From Apiospora phragmitis (Eukaryota; Ascomycota; Sordariomycetes; Amphisphaeriales; Apiosporaceae), in NCBI GenBank assembly GCA_038363925.1, contig JAQQWL010000006.1, positions 2,894,501 to 2,958,500 on the forward strand: a stretch of 64,000 nucleotides of DNA, read 5' to 3'. How positions within the stretch are numbered: position 1 is the first letter of the stretch; the number at the start of each line of letters is the position of its first letter. Made by a program: the position numbers and the translations under genes. The notes beneath the pieces are model-generated. The model made no database searches and had not been told where the DNA came from. It worked only from the letters and a program-made list of their open reading frames with translations. This document shows positions 12,131 to 23,044 of the stretch, one piece after another.

Positions 12131-12819
12131 GATGCACAGCGCATACCACCAACTATACAGCGCTCTACGCGCAAAACGAATGTTATAAGGCGACGGGACA
12201 AACACGCATCATACATACAATAGTAGGAAAGAAGCTCAAGCGGGTTGTCTACGAGAAAAGTCATCATGTAAAAGGTTACCTTGGTGATAATGCCACATAC
12301 AATACCGAACGCGTAGAGCGGCCGCTTCGCGTCGACCGTCACGGCGTCGTGATGGAATTTGACATGTCTCGCACGCATAGCCGTGCTAGTAGACGAGCAA
12401 ATTCCTCTGCCGGGCCCAGCACATGGTTTCCTCAAAAGGTTCCCTCCGGAAACCGATACGTACATTGAACTGGTATGTGAAGTTCGGAGAATTAAGATAA
12501 GATGAAGAATCTGGCCCCTCTCCCTCCGAGTCTCCGACATATCGAAGTGGGAGGGAGATTGGGCTGAAGAGAGGGACGGGAAGCTGAAGCTCCTATCCAC
12601 GATCGCCGACAAAAACGGGCCGGCAGGCTAGCACTAACAGACCCTGCCAGTCGAATAACCTCTCGTCAGCGAACCCGCCTTTGAGCCAAAGGGCAAGGGA
12701 GGAAGGAGGAGATAAGAATATTGGCCTAAGGAACTTTGCTGAAACATCGTCCTCAAAAAGTGATTGTGTATCCTGCAGTGCAGTCCCCCTCCTCTTCCTC
12801 CCTTCTTCACATAATCACC
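12131..12819. promoter_or_regulatory. Divergent intergenic region between AXL2-like and EFM6 genes
   Basis: About 690 bp separating two genes that point away from each other, so it must carry both promoters and 5' leaders. The EFM6 side is pyrimidine-rich just before its start (cctcttcctcccttcttcac at about 12791-12810), a common feature of fungal 5' leaders. No specific factor site is called. Confidence 0.55.
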
Positions 12820-13841
12820 ATGGAATCGAAAACGTCGCGGTCACCGTCCCCCGAGTATTCACCACTTGCCATCGGCACTGACTTGGCACCACTACAGGAA
12901 CTCAAGGCAGCGGCCACGACCAATCTCGATTTCTCGGGTCTCCTCTCCGACGCCATCCAGCTGCACGAAGACCTGAAGTCAGGTAATGGAGGGCAGGCAT
13001 GGCCAGCTGGCATGGTCCTGGCAAAGCACATGCTCCGTTATCACCGACACAATTTGAAAAATTCTAGAATGTGGGTTCGGACTTGCGCATAATGACTTGT
13101 TACCCTATCCCTCTTGTGTTACCAGGAAACCGGTGGGGCGTACAGGCTTCCGGCTTCCAGCAAGAGGAGGCGTGAGTGAGAGGATTATGGATCTGCAGAA
13201 GTTGATTGCTGATACTTCACGTCATGACCACAGTCTAGAACTCGGTGCCGGTGGAGGTCTGGTTGGACTTGGAGTAGCCAGTGGATGCGATATCGCGCAG
13301 CCTGTGTACGTTACCGACCAGGTTAACATGCTGCTCCTCATGGAGAAGAACGTGGCATTGAACAAGCTTGGCTCTCGGGTCCAGCCCGCCGTATTGAATT
13401 GGTAAGTGGAATTCTGCCAGACGACGACAACGCCCCAAATTGGAACCGTGCCGTCCGTATACATGGAATCTTTATTCTATACCTGCGATCTCTAATTGCA
13501 GATAATCTGACCGCATGTTGGTGTCACAGGGGAGAGCCGCTCGGGGCAGACGTGGTCAACTTCAAGCCAGATGTCATTCTAGCCGCTGACTGCGTCTATT
13601 TTGAACCTGCATTCCCTTGCTTCTCGCCACCCTGTCTGACCTCCTGGTATTGTGTCCGTCTGCAACCATCTACTTCTGTTTTAAGAAGAGGAGACGGGCC
13701 GACATGCAGTTTCTCAAGAAGGCCCAGAAGGCTTTCCAGACTGTAGAGCTTGTCGACCAAGACCGTGAAGTCTTCTCGCGCGAAAACATCTTTCTGTACA
13801 GTTTTAGAAGTAAGACTCGGGAGAGTAAGAGTGCTTCTTGA
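12820..13841 (+). CDS. EFM6: Protein-lysine N-methyltransferase, EFM6 type (frame broken)
   Basis: Seven-beta-strand SAM-dependent methyltransferase of the METTL21-like group. In budding yeast Efm6 methylates a lysine of elongation factor eEF1A. Three exons: 12820-13070, 13234-13401 and 13530-13841. Both joins restore known motifs: NSRILELGAGGG (motif I, SAM binding) and VLNWGEPLG. Further marks are YVTDQ (motif II area) and AADCVYFEPAFP, which holds the DxxY-type post-II motif of this family. After AFP the frame breaks. A missing C in the CCC run at 13614-13616 would continue as LLLATLSDLLVLCP and then YFCFKKRRRADMQF to the stop at 13841, giving about 243 residues, the normal size. Without the correction the product would lose its last 75 residues. 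The family is sure; the EFM6 name is likely. Confidence 0.85.
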
Positions 13842-15803
13842 ACGTGAATAGAACGCGACATCCTAAACCTATCTCTCGAGGGTTATAATTAGTGACGTGG
13901 CTCTCCCTTTCAAGACATCATGATGCCAAGGCAGCTGGCCTAGGCCACACCGACTTCCCTGATTCCTTCAGCCTCGAGTTCTCCTCAACTTCTCCTCGAT
14001 TCTTGAAGTAGTCTGCTGCAGTCGGTCAAATGGACCCCATCCCCCTCCTATGTACTTTGAGGATTGCTCCATTTTTGAGAGGCAATTGCGTATTCCAACC
14101 AAGATTCCCTGACCATGGTACGATCTCTTGAATTTTTATCTCTCATAATATGTAACCTAGAGTACTATACAGATGCATATGTGATGGACCAACTGTTGGT
14201 CTCGACAAGGCGATATGCCGTCAATCTACCGATTTGCGACATGGGCAGAGAGGGCCCTAAAGCGGGGGTGTTTCCTTGCAGTCGGGTTGTCTCCCGCTTT
14301 TTCGCGCACGACTGACTTCGGTTTTCATCATGTAACTAGATTCTGTATTTTCTCCGATCCGTCTCGCATGCTATGCATGTGGCACTGCAACTTGTAAGGT
14401 TAATACTGTACCCCCTCAGAGCAACTGCTGACTGCATCGTCAAGTCGTGCCAGTCTCAGCATTATCTGTCGCCGCACCGTAGGGCTTACGCTTAGGTACT
14501 AATCAGGGGCCATCCACCACCGGCTGTTAGTCGACCGATCTCTGTCTCGAAGATCAATCTCTCAGGACCACCCGTTGTTTTTGCGTGCCTACTTCCGTGG
14601 CAGGCTGTACATACGAGGGGCTAACAGCCTCGAAGCCAATGACAATTACAAGCGGCCTCACTGCTGCTCGTACGGAGTCAGTCAAGTCTGGTGGAGCTGA
14701 AGTGCGCAAGAGTTTTTTTTTGGTCTGGATGCGAAGGCGACACGCGCGGAGAGTAAGATGCCTGGATGGAGGCCTGCTAATGCAAGCCACGGGTGTGTTG
14801 GGTAGTAGCCCGGAGTAGTACGACGCACGATATAGCCCAGCCTGCCAGCACTTGAACGGCATCAGCTTAGCCTGTTGGTCCACCATTCCCGGTTGCGCAA
14901 CGGGGATTGGAGAGATCGCCAGGAACGGATGCGCTCTGCCCTTGTGTTGAGCTAATCCAGTTTAATTCAAGGGGGGACAGAGGGCAGAGACGGCTCGCTC
15001 ATTGGCTTCTTGGATCATGGCGTCCCCCCTGCAGGCTGCAAGGTACCAACTTTGGAGTAGAGCGGACGCACCCCCGGTTTCTGGTTTGTCAACGACGCCA
15101 GCTTGTGATGATGTGCCACCAACTCACTAACGAACTGCCTTGCTCGTTCTCTGCTCACTCCCTCTCTAGTTTTTACAGGCCTACCCACACCAGCCGCAGT
15201 CCCAAAGTGCGCCTTTTGTTTTAGACCTAAACCCACCCAATAAGGTCAGGCTACCGGCCAGGAAACGAGATGCTCTAGGTCGATACCCTCTACTCAGTTA
15301 GGCCCGAATTGTTTGGACCAGACCCTAGCAACGTTCCCTCCCCCCCTGCGGCCTGCCGGGACTCCCTCGCCTGTCTTTGTTCCGCTCCCCATGGCGCGCG
15401 CCCCTACTGCCCAGCACAGAGGAAGCCAAATAAAGAGAGCCGACTTCCTTTCACTTCAACCATGATCTGTCCCCCCTTGTGACCACCAACCACAAACCAA
15501 CATTCCTTTCATGAGCAGCGCTCACTGTATACATTCATTTCAGGCCTCTACACAAGACACCTGCTCACCACACTCATTCTCTTCGGAGGAACTGGACTAG
15601 GTCACGAACCTCCGCAACACTTTGCAATACGATACCCTCTTACGACCAACTTGCACCCTTCTGTTGCAAGCATCAGCAATTGACAAACCGAGACACTCCT
15701 TGAGTTAGCACACTACTTGGAATTACTTCCCAATACCCCTCTCAGGCTGGGTCCTTGATCATCACGACTTGCTTTGATATTCGAATCAATACCCTCATAC
15801 AAG
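13842..15803. other. 2-kb spacer, promoter of secreted-protein gene on the right
   Basis: No supportable gene. The right part (about 15480-15803) has the look of a 5' leader/promoter for the Asp f 7-like gene: CT/CA-rich sequence and an AATAAAGAGA stretch near 15430. Short open frames on both strands lack recognisable content. Confidence 0.5.
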
Positions 15804-16691
15804 ATGAAGTCTGCTACTTTTGCTACCGCCTTGTTGGCCTCTGTCGCCATTGCGCAGCCCCATGGCCATGCCCGCCATCACCACCACGAGAAGCGTGACT
15901 TGGTTGTCGACTGGACTACCGAGTGGGTCACTGAGACCGTCTGGGTTGACGACCTTCCGGCTTCGACAGCCGCACCCACCACAACTGCTGCTCCCGCTGC
16001 CAAGCCCACCACCAGCAAGGCCCCGGCTGCTCAGTTCTTCGAGCCTCCCCAGCAGCCCAGCCCTTCAGTTCCTGAAGTGAAGCCAACTACCGAGGCTGTC
16101 AAGCCTGTTGAGACATCTCCGGAGCCAGTCCCGGCACCCGTCACTACCAACCCACTCCCTCCGGTGGTTGCTCCTACGACTCTCATTCCGGCCCCTAAGC
16201 CATCCACTGTTGCACCCCCTCCCCCTCCTCCTGCTCCTACCGTTGTCGCACCTCCCCCGCCTGTCCAGAGCACTACCCAAGCTGCGCCGGCTCCGGCTCC
16301 CTCTGCTCCCTCATCCGGTGGAGGCTCAAGCAGTGCTGAGAAGTTCACTGGCGACATCACCTACTACCAGCCTGGTATGGGTTCTTGCGGCTACGATGAC
16401 AGCGCCCTCAAGGGCAATGTTGTCGCTGTCTCGAAGGCCTGGTTCATGAGTGTCGGAAATGGCAAGACCAGCTACGGCGTGGACCAGCCTGCCAACATCC
16501 TCTGCGACAAGACCATCACCATCAGCGCCAAGGGCAAGACCACCCAAGCCACTATCCGTGACTCTTGCCCTGGCTGCGCGCCGGGTTCGATCGATGTCAC
16601 CGAGGGTGCCTTCAAGGATCTCTTCGGCAGCCTCGATGTCGGCCGATCCGAGGTCACCTGGTGGCTCAACGAGCCCGTTGCCGGCGCTTAA
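15804..16691 (+). CDS. Secreted double-psi beta-barrel protein, Asp f 7 / RlpA-like
   Basis: Intron-less gene of 295 residues. The ATG at 15804 begins a clean signal peptide (MKSATFATALLASVAIAQ). A His-rich segment (HARHHHHEKR) ends in Lys-Arg, a likely Kex2 cleavage point, so a propeptide may be removed. Residues ~50-180 form a Pro/Thr/Ala-rich linker expected to be O-glycosylated. The C-terminal ~110 residues are a double-psi beta-barrel with the marks GDITYYQPGMGSCGY, ILCDKTITIS, DSCPGCAPGSIDVT and the final VTWW, including paired cysteines. Relatives include the Aspergillus allergen Asp f 7 and expansin/RlpA-like proteins. The barrel probably binds wall polysaccharide; no enzyme activity can be read. 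Codon use is strongly C-ending, suggesting high expression. No frame problem. Confidence 0.88.
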   Translation: MKSATFATALLASVAIAQPHGHARHHHHEKRDLVVDWTTEWVTETVWVDDLPASTAAPTTTAAPAAKPTTSKAPAAQFFEPPQQPSPSVPEVKPTTEAVKPVETSPEPVPAPVTTNPLPPVVAPTTLIPAPKPSTVAPPPPPPAPTVVAPPPPVQSTTQAAPAPAPSAPSSGGGSSSAEKFTGDITYYQPGMGSCGYDDSALKGNVVAVSKAWFMSVGNGKTSYGVDQPANILCDKTITISAKGKTTQATIRDSCPGCAPGSIDVTEGAFKDLFGSLDVGRSEVTWWLNEPVAGA

Positions 16692-19600
16692 ATGGCTAGC
16701 AATGGGACGTCACAAAATCTTATTCTTCTTGGGATATACTTTCAGGGCGCATGAATGCACCATTTTATGGCCTTGGGGGCAGACCATGTCTCTCAAGTTT
16801 TTGGGACAAGGCGTTTACGGGGGGGGATCCCATGGGGGAAATCAGATGACACTGCTCATCTCGCGGGACAATGGAAAAATTTAGATTAAAATTCTTGTAT
16901 ATACCTTACCAAAGCCGTTACGATCCAACTGGCTATTCACACAAATACAGACGCTTCGTCTCATCATAACTTACTCGTGCCGTTCATCCCTTCTTCTGGT
17001 GTCAAACCTTGTCGTTTACTTTAATTGGTCTGATCATGACCCACTCTTTCACCGGGATCTTCACCTTGCACCTTGGAAAGTCAAAGTGCCAGGCGCATGC
17101 GAAATTGCCCGTGCGAAATTGCAGAGTGCCTTTGAGAAGGGCGCAGCATCACTTCTTGTTAATCCATCATCATCACCTAGGGAAATTTCCAATTGGGATC
17201 CTCACTGGCGCAATACGAGCAGCGTAGCAGACAACAGGTCCTTTCTGGTCCTCAAACCCGGGCCATCAGTCAAAGTCTGGTTAATATCCACCAACGCAGC
17301 ACAGTCGGATCCTCCGAATCCGTGGTTACGGGTAGAGCGACCACACGATCGGTCTTTCCATCAACGTTTTTTTCATGAAATGACGCGATGTCGAACCAGG
17401 TTTCTCTCTCACAATTTACGCCAGAGCTTTGGCGATCAAGTAAACAGGGCAATGGGAGCTTGGACACCCTCAATCTACAATAGGATCCCTGAAAGTTTGT
17501 TAAACGATAGATACCGTTTCGGACTTCAGACGAAGTACCGACAGGCCATATTTGTGTAGGAAGTACATCGAACGTCCATTTAGAACATAAAAAACCAGAG
17601 GAGTTACTGCCGTAAAAGATATCCCGCCACTGAACAGCTATTATACGTTTCAGCACGATAGAGGTATTGCGGACGCATAAAATACCTGTACAAGGGCTCT
17701 CACACAAGGGTATGAATTTGACAAACTTTCAGGGGGGCGGGTGTATGTGGTTATTGAACTGCTCCACCCAATCTATATGGGCTGCCTTATTACGTAAGGT
17801 AGGTAGGTAAGGTAAACAAACGTTGAAACGGCGGAAGAGATGAAACGATGCAACGATACCTCGTATATCTGGGTTGTCACTTCCGGCAATGAACTGCTAC
17901 GACGTAGTGTAGGTCAGTGTTGGGTAAGAACGTGTCCCTGCTAATACAACTAGATCTGGTATCTTATTCGATATGAGTCGCCTACGGATTGTGCGTATGT
18001 ACGTACTTACTTATGCATAACAGTTAGTTGTCTTGGTGCGAGCCCATGTTTCGACTGATCAACGGCTCCGTTCAAGACGACTCGGTATACATATATGTAG
18101 GCCGGAGTTGCTGGAGCGACTGGAGAGAGTCAGGGATAAAGACAGCGCCGGTGCTATCCATGGGCGGTTTCTCTATCCGTCCGGCATAGCGCTCGTTCTA
18201 AATAGCGCCAGGCATTGGGCTGGACTGGTCTGGTCAAGTTCCCGAATCAGACTCTCACTAGCCAACGGTGCTGGTGCTGACTGGGGGTCTTTTTCTCTTC
18301 TCTTAACTTTGTAGCGGAGAGCGGCAGAACTCTTTGTCGAGGGTCTGGATTATACCGGCGAGTGACATTGAGGCCAGCCGTCTAGACTGGAAAGGTTTCC
18401 AGCGGGCGTGCACCTTTGAGATCTCGGGAGGAGGAAAGCATTAGCGGTATGAGGCTGCGGGGGTATTGCAGCGGGCGATGAAGAAGCCAAGTTACTTAAG
18501 CAATTACAACCGACGTCAGAAGAGGCTTCACCTGTCGATCGTGGGTGACGGTTTCGCTTCGGTCATAATCAGAAGGGCTTCCTCTTCTTCGCTCTCGCTC
18601 TATATAGCTCGAGAGCGATGCCAGGGTAGACGTTGTAATACCTCAGACACTGATATGTGAGAACTTCATTTGGTTTTCCATCTCTTGCTGCTGGTCATAT
18701 TCCCACAATGATCTTGATACGGCAGTAAGCCACAAGCACATATAGCTCAGGAGTTTCTTCACGTCCTATGAAATTCCTATTACACACCTACTCAAGCGAA
18801 GTTTTTACCACATGCATTCCTTGGGCATTAGCACTGGTTTTTTTTCTTACGTTACCTTCCCGACCGGATAACACTCTTCAGAATGGCCCGGTGAAATCTT
18901 GGCCCCACGATGATGTTCCCGATAATATATGCAGGGCGACGGGACCTCCCCCTTGACCGGGACCTGACTCGGGTGAGCTTCTCCAGAACCCCATCTCAAG
19001 GTTTCGGATAGCATGGAACTCGCCGGCTCGTAATATACGTCTCAACTGTTTGCACTGGGACTCGCGGCGTATTTGGCTGGACTTGCGATCAGCTACATCT
19101 CTCACATCCTCAAAAGTTCAACAACCAGTAGCCACAAGCTCTAATACTACGTACAACAGCCGCTCAGTCATTTGGACCTAGTAAGCTTCAACTCCATTCC
19201 GCTACGGGCAAATCTGCAGGTTTCATCATGGTGGGTGAGAAAACAAAGAAAATAGAGTTACTCAAAGCTACATGTATTGCTTTTCCTTGCCGGCTTGCTG
19301 ACGTGATATTTTCATCCGGTGTCTTATTAGCAGGCATTTGTTTAGTCTTGTCACCAACGTGCCAAGTAAACCAATCCCGGAAGTTTGCCAATCTCCAGCA
19401 ATATGTAGGTCATTTGAAGCCAGCTTGCAATATCAATACCAGGACCATATGCGCCACGAAGTTTCCGCTGTAGAGATGCATTGATAGTGATCAATCCGCT
19501 TCTCCCGACGACTCACCTCCGACTTAGCCCCTCTTCCTCTTCTACGCGCCCCCGTGTTCACACAGGGGTAACAATAGGTTTCTGCAGTTGGCTGTTCTTG

Positions 19601-20518
19601 TACATATTATTCACATACTTACTTACAGTAACATGGAAATAAAAGAAGACCTCTTGCCAAAAAAACAACTTGCAGCTACTATTTGAAAACCTGGGCGCCT
19701 GGGCTCTGACATGGCGGGGTCGTCCCGGCCAATCAGCTACCCAAACTTTTATTTTTAGGATGGGGGACTTCCCCTTTGGGCCAATTCGCGAAGATGAGGC
19801 CTCCCCCCTTGCTTCACCTGGCTTCCCGGAAGAGGTCTAGTCTTGTCCCTTGCCGCCGGGGCTGTTCATGATCATGTTCCAAAATGATGGTCAGTGGCCA
19901 GGCAGGCGAGCATGCCTTCGGAACTGACCTTGGGTGCTTGGCAAGTTGCGCTGATCAAACCGTCCGATCTCTCTCTCCCCCTCTCCCGTTTGGGGGCTGA
20001 GGTGCCTCAGGCGATCCGACGAACTTCTGGCGTTTCGGGGCTGAACCCGAGAGCCAAGGGTTTGTCTTCCCCATCTCATGTCTATGACCCAGTAACCTTG
20101 TTTCCGCTCCTGTTGAGCAAGACTCATCCTCGGTGCCATCAAACTTGCCCTTACTTCCTTACCCTACCTTGTCTGTATCTGGGAAATCTTTGTCACATAC
20201 CTTATCTTACAAGATTCGGAAGGGTTGGACCAGCACTACAGAAAGCGCAGGCTGCTTCTGTTTAGTAAACAAGCCTATACATTTCTTTGTAAACCATGTC
20301 CTGTCAAGAAGCACCTGTACCTATCTGTCTTGCCCTCAGCTAATAATTCCCCCTTCTGCCTGGACTGGCCAACTACTTACGAAGTCTTCATATCTACATA
20401 TGAACAACATCTATACTCAGGCGTCCATTCATTACACCCCACTCGCTCATTTCGCCAGCATATCTCCAACCATTTGTCGCTTAGTGTTTGACATCCCACC
20501 ATAGGCACTACAAAAACC
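16692..20518. other. 3.8-kb spacer, no supportable gene
   Basis: 3' flank of the Asp f 7-like gene, then a long stretch without convincing coding sequence. The longest open frame (about 17.0-17.56 kb, plus strand) has no family-like content. Features are a G-run at about 16819-16826, an AGGTAGGTAGGTAAGGTAA tract near 17797-17815, and the likely promoter/leader of the DUF3433 gene (about 20100-20518, CT-rich). No transposon ends or target duplications are seen. Confidence 0.5.
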
Positions 20519-23044
20519 ATGGCGCAACAAGATGACCCCTGGCATTCAGAATCGACCATGGCGCGGACTCCTCAAGGCTTATCGCATAAGGTCTCTGAGA
20601 TATCAGAGAGCCCTTACGATGAACATTCGCCATCGCGCATCAAGGGACGGGACTCTCTGGTTTCTATGCAGTCGCATTATGAGTCGTCAACGCTGGGCAT
20701 TCCCTCGCATTCTGGCAGTATATGGTCGACTCCCCTTAGAAGTCCGGCAGGATATCAGCCCTTAGACAGAGCCGACGATAGCCCACCACGGCATGCCCGA
20801 CGCAAAAGCCTTCGCGCAAGATCTCAGGATACCCTCATTGAAGATGAGAGCTATGATATGTCCTTACTGAAAGCTGCAGCCCCCATCGCTGCTTCTGAGA
20901 GTCAGCCGGTGGGAAGTGAGGAAGATTACGGGTCCCTTTATGATGTGACCTCCTTCTCAGGACCTACGGGAGCCCAGGACGAGGAGTTCCAGAAACTGCT
21001 ACAAAAGCAAGAGGCCAGTGGGCGTTTGACGGGAGGCATAGGGGCTGGCGATGTCCCGAAAACACAAATCAAAAGCGACATGTTGTTAGCGACCAGCCCT
21101 ACGGTGAAGCGAAGCTTTTCACGCTCCCTCACGCTGAAGCGGAAAGCAACAACTAGGAAAGAGGCCATCAAAGGTCTGGGGCAAATTGAGGCCAACAAGA
21201 CCGGTGCCGTTATAGAAGTTATCATCGAAGAGCCAGCAGACGAGCAGTCCGGCGTAGACTTGAGTAATATGGTCGGCCCAACTCCTTTAGGTGTCGATCC
21301 CAACCGTATGCGACAAACCACTTTTCCGAAATCGAACAAAAATACCGAAATATTCTATCCACAGCCGAATTGGAAACCTTTCTCGATGCGGTGGCCATAT
21401 CTACTGGCCTTGATCTTACTGTCCCTCCTGCTCGCCGTTGGTGTGCAACTAATTTATCAATCATCGACTCGGGAGCCTTTGATGAGATTTACCACACCTG
21501 AAGATATCAACCCTTTTGATTACTTCGTCCTGAGGTTTGTGCCGACTCTGGTAACAGTTACATATGGTGTGTTATGGCAGATCACGGATGTGGAAGTCCA
21601 GCGCCTAGAAGCGTTCTATCAGATGTCCAAGGACGGCGGGGCGCTTGCTGCCGAATCGGTCAATGTCGACTACATCACCATTTTCGGGTTTTCCCGGCCA
21701 TTCCGCGCCTTCCAGCGCAAACATTATGCCGTCGCAGTCTCGTCTATCGCAACGCTGCTGGCCGTCTCCCTTGTTCCTACACTAGGGGCTGCATCAATCA
21801 TCATGATTCCAGACAGAACCACTCGCCTGGAATTTCCTCTAAAGGAGAAAACTATTATCATGAGCGCGGTGTTATCCCGACTCCTTACCAGTACATTTGT
21901 GATTATAGCAGCCCTTGGCTGCGTCTTATTTTACCAACTACACAGCAGGAGGTCTGGGCTCCTAGCTGATGTGAAAGGCATTGCCGGGCTGGCCTCTATG
22001 GCAGTGGTTAGTCACGTTATGATGGATTTCAAGGATATGGATGTTGCAAAGCCCAAGGATATTCATCACAAACTCAAGAATCATCGTTATGTTCTCCGCA
22101 ACTCCTCTCTGGCGCCGGATGACTCCTCGCCAAAGACAACCGAGGGTAGTGAGAAGCACAGAGAAATCGACGTGTCTGAGAACCCTCATCCGCTCATGCT
22201 TCGGGCGGAGGGCGGCGTGCCGTTTATCATTGGCATATTGCTCTTCCTAGCTTTCGTCCCAATTGTCTTGTTTACTGATGCAAATGAGCTTACGGACAAA
22301 GCTCCCTGGGTTGTTACAGCCCTCGCAGTCACTATAAAACTAGCATGGGGCTCTCTCGAGACTAGTATTCGGATGATGGAACCTTATTATATACTTTCCA
22401 AGAGGCACGCTCCGGCGAAGACTCTGGCGCTCGACTACACCGCCATGCCCTTCGCCTGGGTGGCGTTGCGAGCTCTTCTCAACAGACACTGGATGGTCTT
22501 TCTCGTCGGCTTTGGTACCGTTCTTGCCGAGACTCTTACGATCTTCGTAACCAGTCTAGCGACCGTGTCCGGGAGAGACTTCCTTGACCAGGCCGGAAAG
22601 AACCGTGACGGTGGCGATTCGGGGCACTCACCTCGCACGGGAAATGCGATCAATTCTGGCCAGGAGACGGTTGTGTCGTTCACTGTTTCACTGACGCTCA
22701 CGTGCTTCATCCTGCTCTACATGTTCGTCGTGGCCACCATTGTGTTTGTGCGGCGGCGTCATCCGTTCCTGCCGCGCCAGCCCAACACCATCTCGAGCGT
22801 GCTGGCTTTTATGCATCAGAGCAAGATGCTGTACGACTTCGTGGGGACGGCCAAGCTTACCAACGCCGAGATGGCGCGGAAGCTCGAGAGTCTCGGCAAG
22901 ACGTACGGCCTGGGCTGGTTCGAGGGCCGCGACGGGCAGACACATTGCGGCGTCGACGAGGAGGAGCTGACGAGCAGCTATAAGCACGGCATCGATTATA
23001 CCAGGGGCAACAAGCCCTGGGATCGGGAGTGGCAGCTCTTCTAA
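20519..23044 (+). CDS. Multi-spanning membrane protein with duplicated DUF3433 domain
   Basis: Single exon, 841 residues, starting MAQQDDPWHSESTMARTPQG. The first ~280 residues are hydrophilic, Ser/Arg-rich and probably disordered and cytoplasmic. Membrane segments begin with WPYLLALILLSLLLAVGVQL (about 291-310). There are two copies of a DUF3433-type unit. The first runs about 357-425 (EVQRLEAFYQMSK, then YITIFGFSRPF and two hydrophobic helices). The second runs about 615-690 (SIRMMEPYYILSK, then LDYTAMPFAWVALRALLNRH and two helices). A further helix at about 725-745 precedes a C-terminal soluble tail of ~90 residues (SKMLYDFVGTAKLTNAEMAR). DUF3433 proteins are fungal and of unknown function; they are plausibly surface membrane proteins. 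Frame intact. Family confident; role unknown. Confidence 0.85.
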   Translation: MAQQDDPWHSESTMARTPQGLSHKVSEISESPYDEHSPSRIKGRDSLVSMQSHYESSTLGIPSHSGSIWSTPLRSPAGYQPLDRADDSPPRHARRKSLRARSQDTLIEDESYDMSLLKAAAPIAASESQPVGSEEDYGSLYDVTSFSGPTGAQDEEFQKLLQKQEASGRLTGGIGAGDVPKTQIKSDMLLATSPTVKRSFSRSLTLKRKATTRKEAIKGLGQIEANKTGAVIEVIIEEPADEQSGVDLSNMVGPTPLGVDPNRMRQTTFPKSNKNTEIFYPQPNWKPFSMRWPYLLALILLSLLLAVGVQLIYQSSTREPLMRFTTPEDINPFDYFVLRFVPTLVTVTYGVLWQITDVEVQRLEAFYQMSKDGGALAAESVNVDYITIFGFSRPFRAFQRKHYAVAVSSIATLLAVSLVPTLGAASIIMIPDRTTRLEFPLKEKTIIMSAVLSRLLTSTFVIIAALGCVLFYQLHSRRSGLLADVKGIAGLASMAVVSHVMMDFKDMDVAKPKDIHHKLKNHRYVLRNSSLAPDDSSPKTTEGSEKHREIDVSENPHPLMLRAEGGVPFIIGILLFLAFVPIVLFTDANELTDKAPWVVTALAVTIKLAWGSLETSIRMMEPYYILSKRHAPAKTLALDYTAMPFAWVALRALLNRHWMVFLVGFGTVLAETLTIFVTSLATVSGRDFLDQAGKNRDGGDSGHSPRTGNAINSGQETVVSFTVSLTLTCFILLYMFVVATIVFVRRRHPFLPRQPNTISSVLAFMHQSKMLYDFVGTAKLTNAEMARKLESLGKTYGLGWFEGRDGQTHCGVDEEELTSSYKHGIDYTRGNKPWDREWQLF

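Noticed and set aside
16999..17559. 186-codon plus-strand frame
   Set aside because: No domain, signal peptide or codon bias like neighbouring genes; likely chance.
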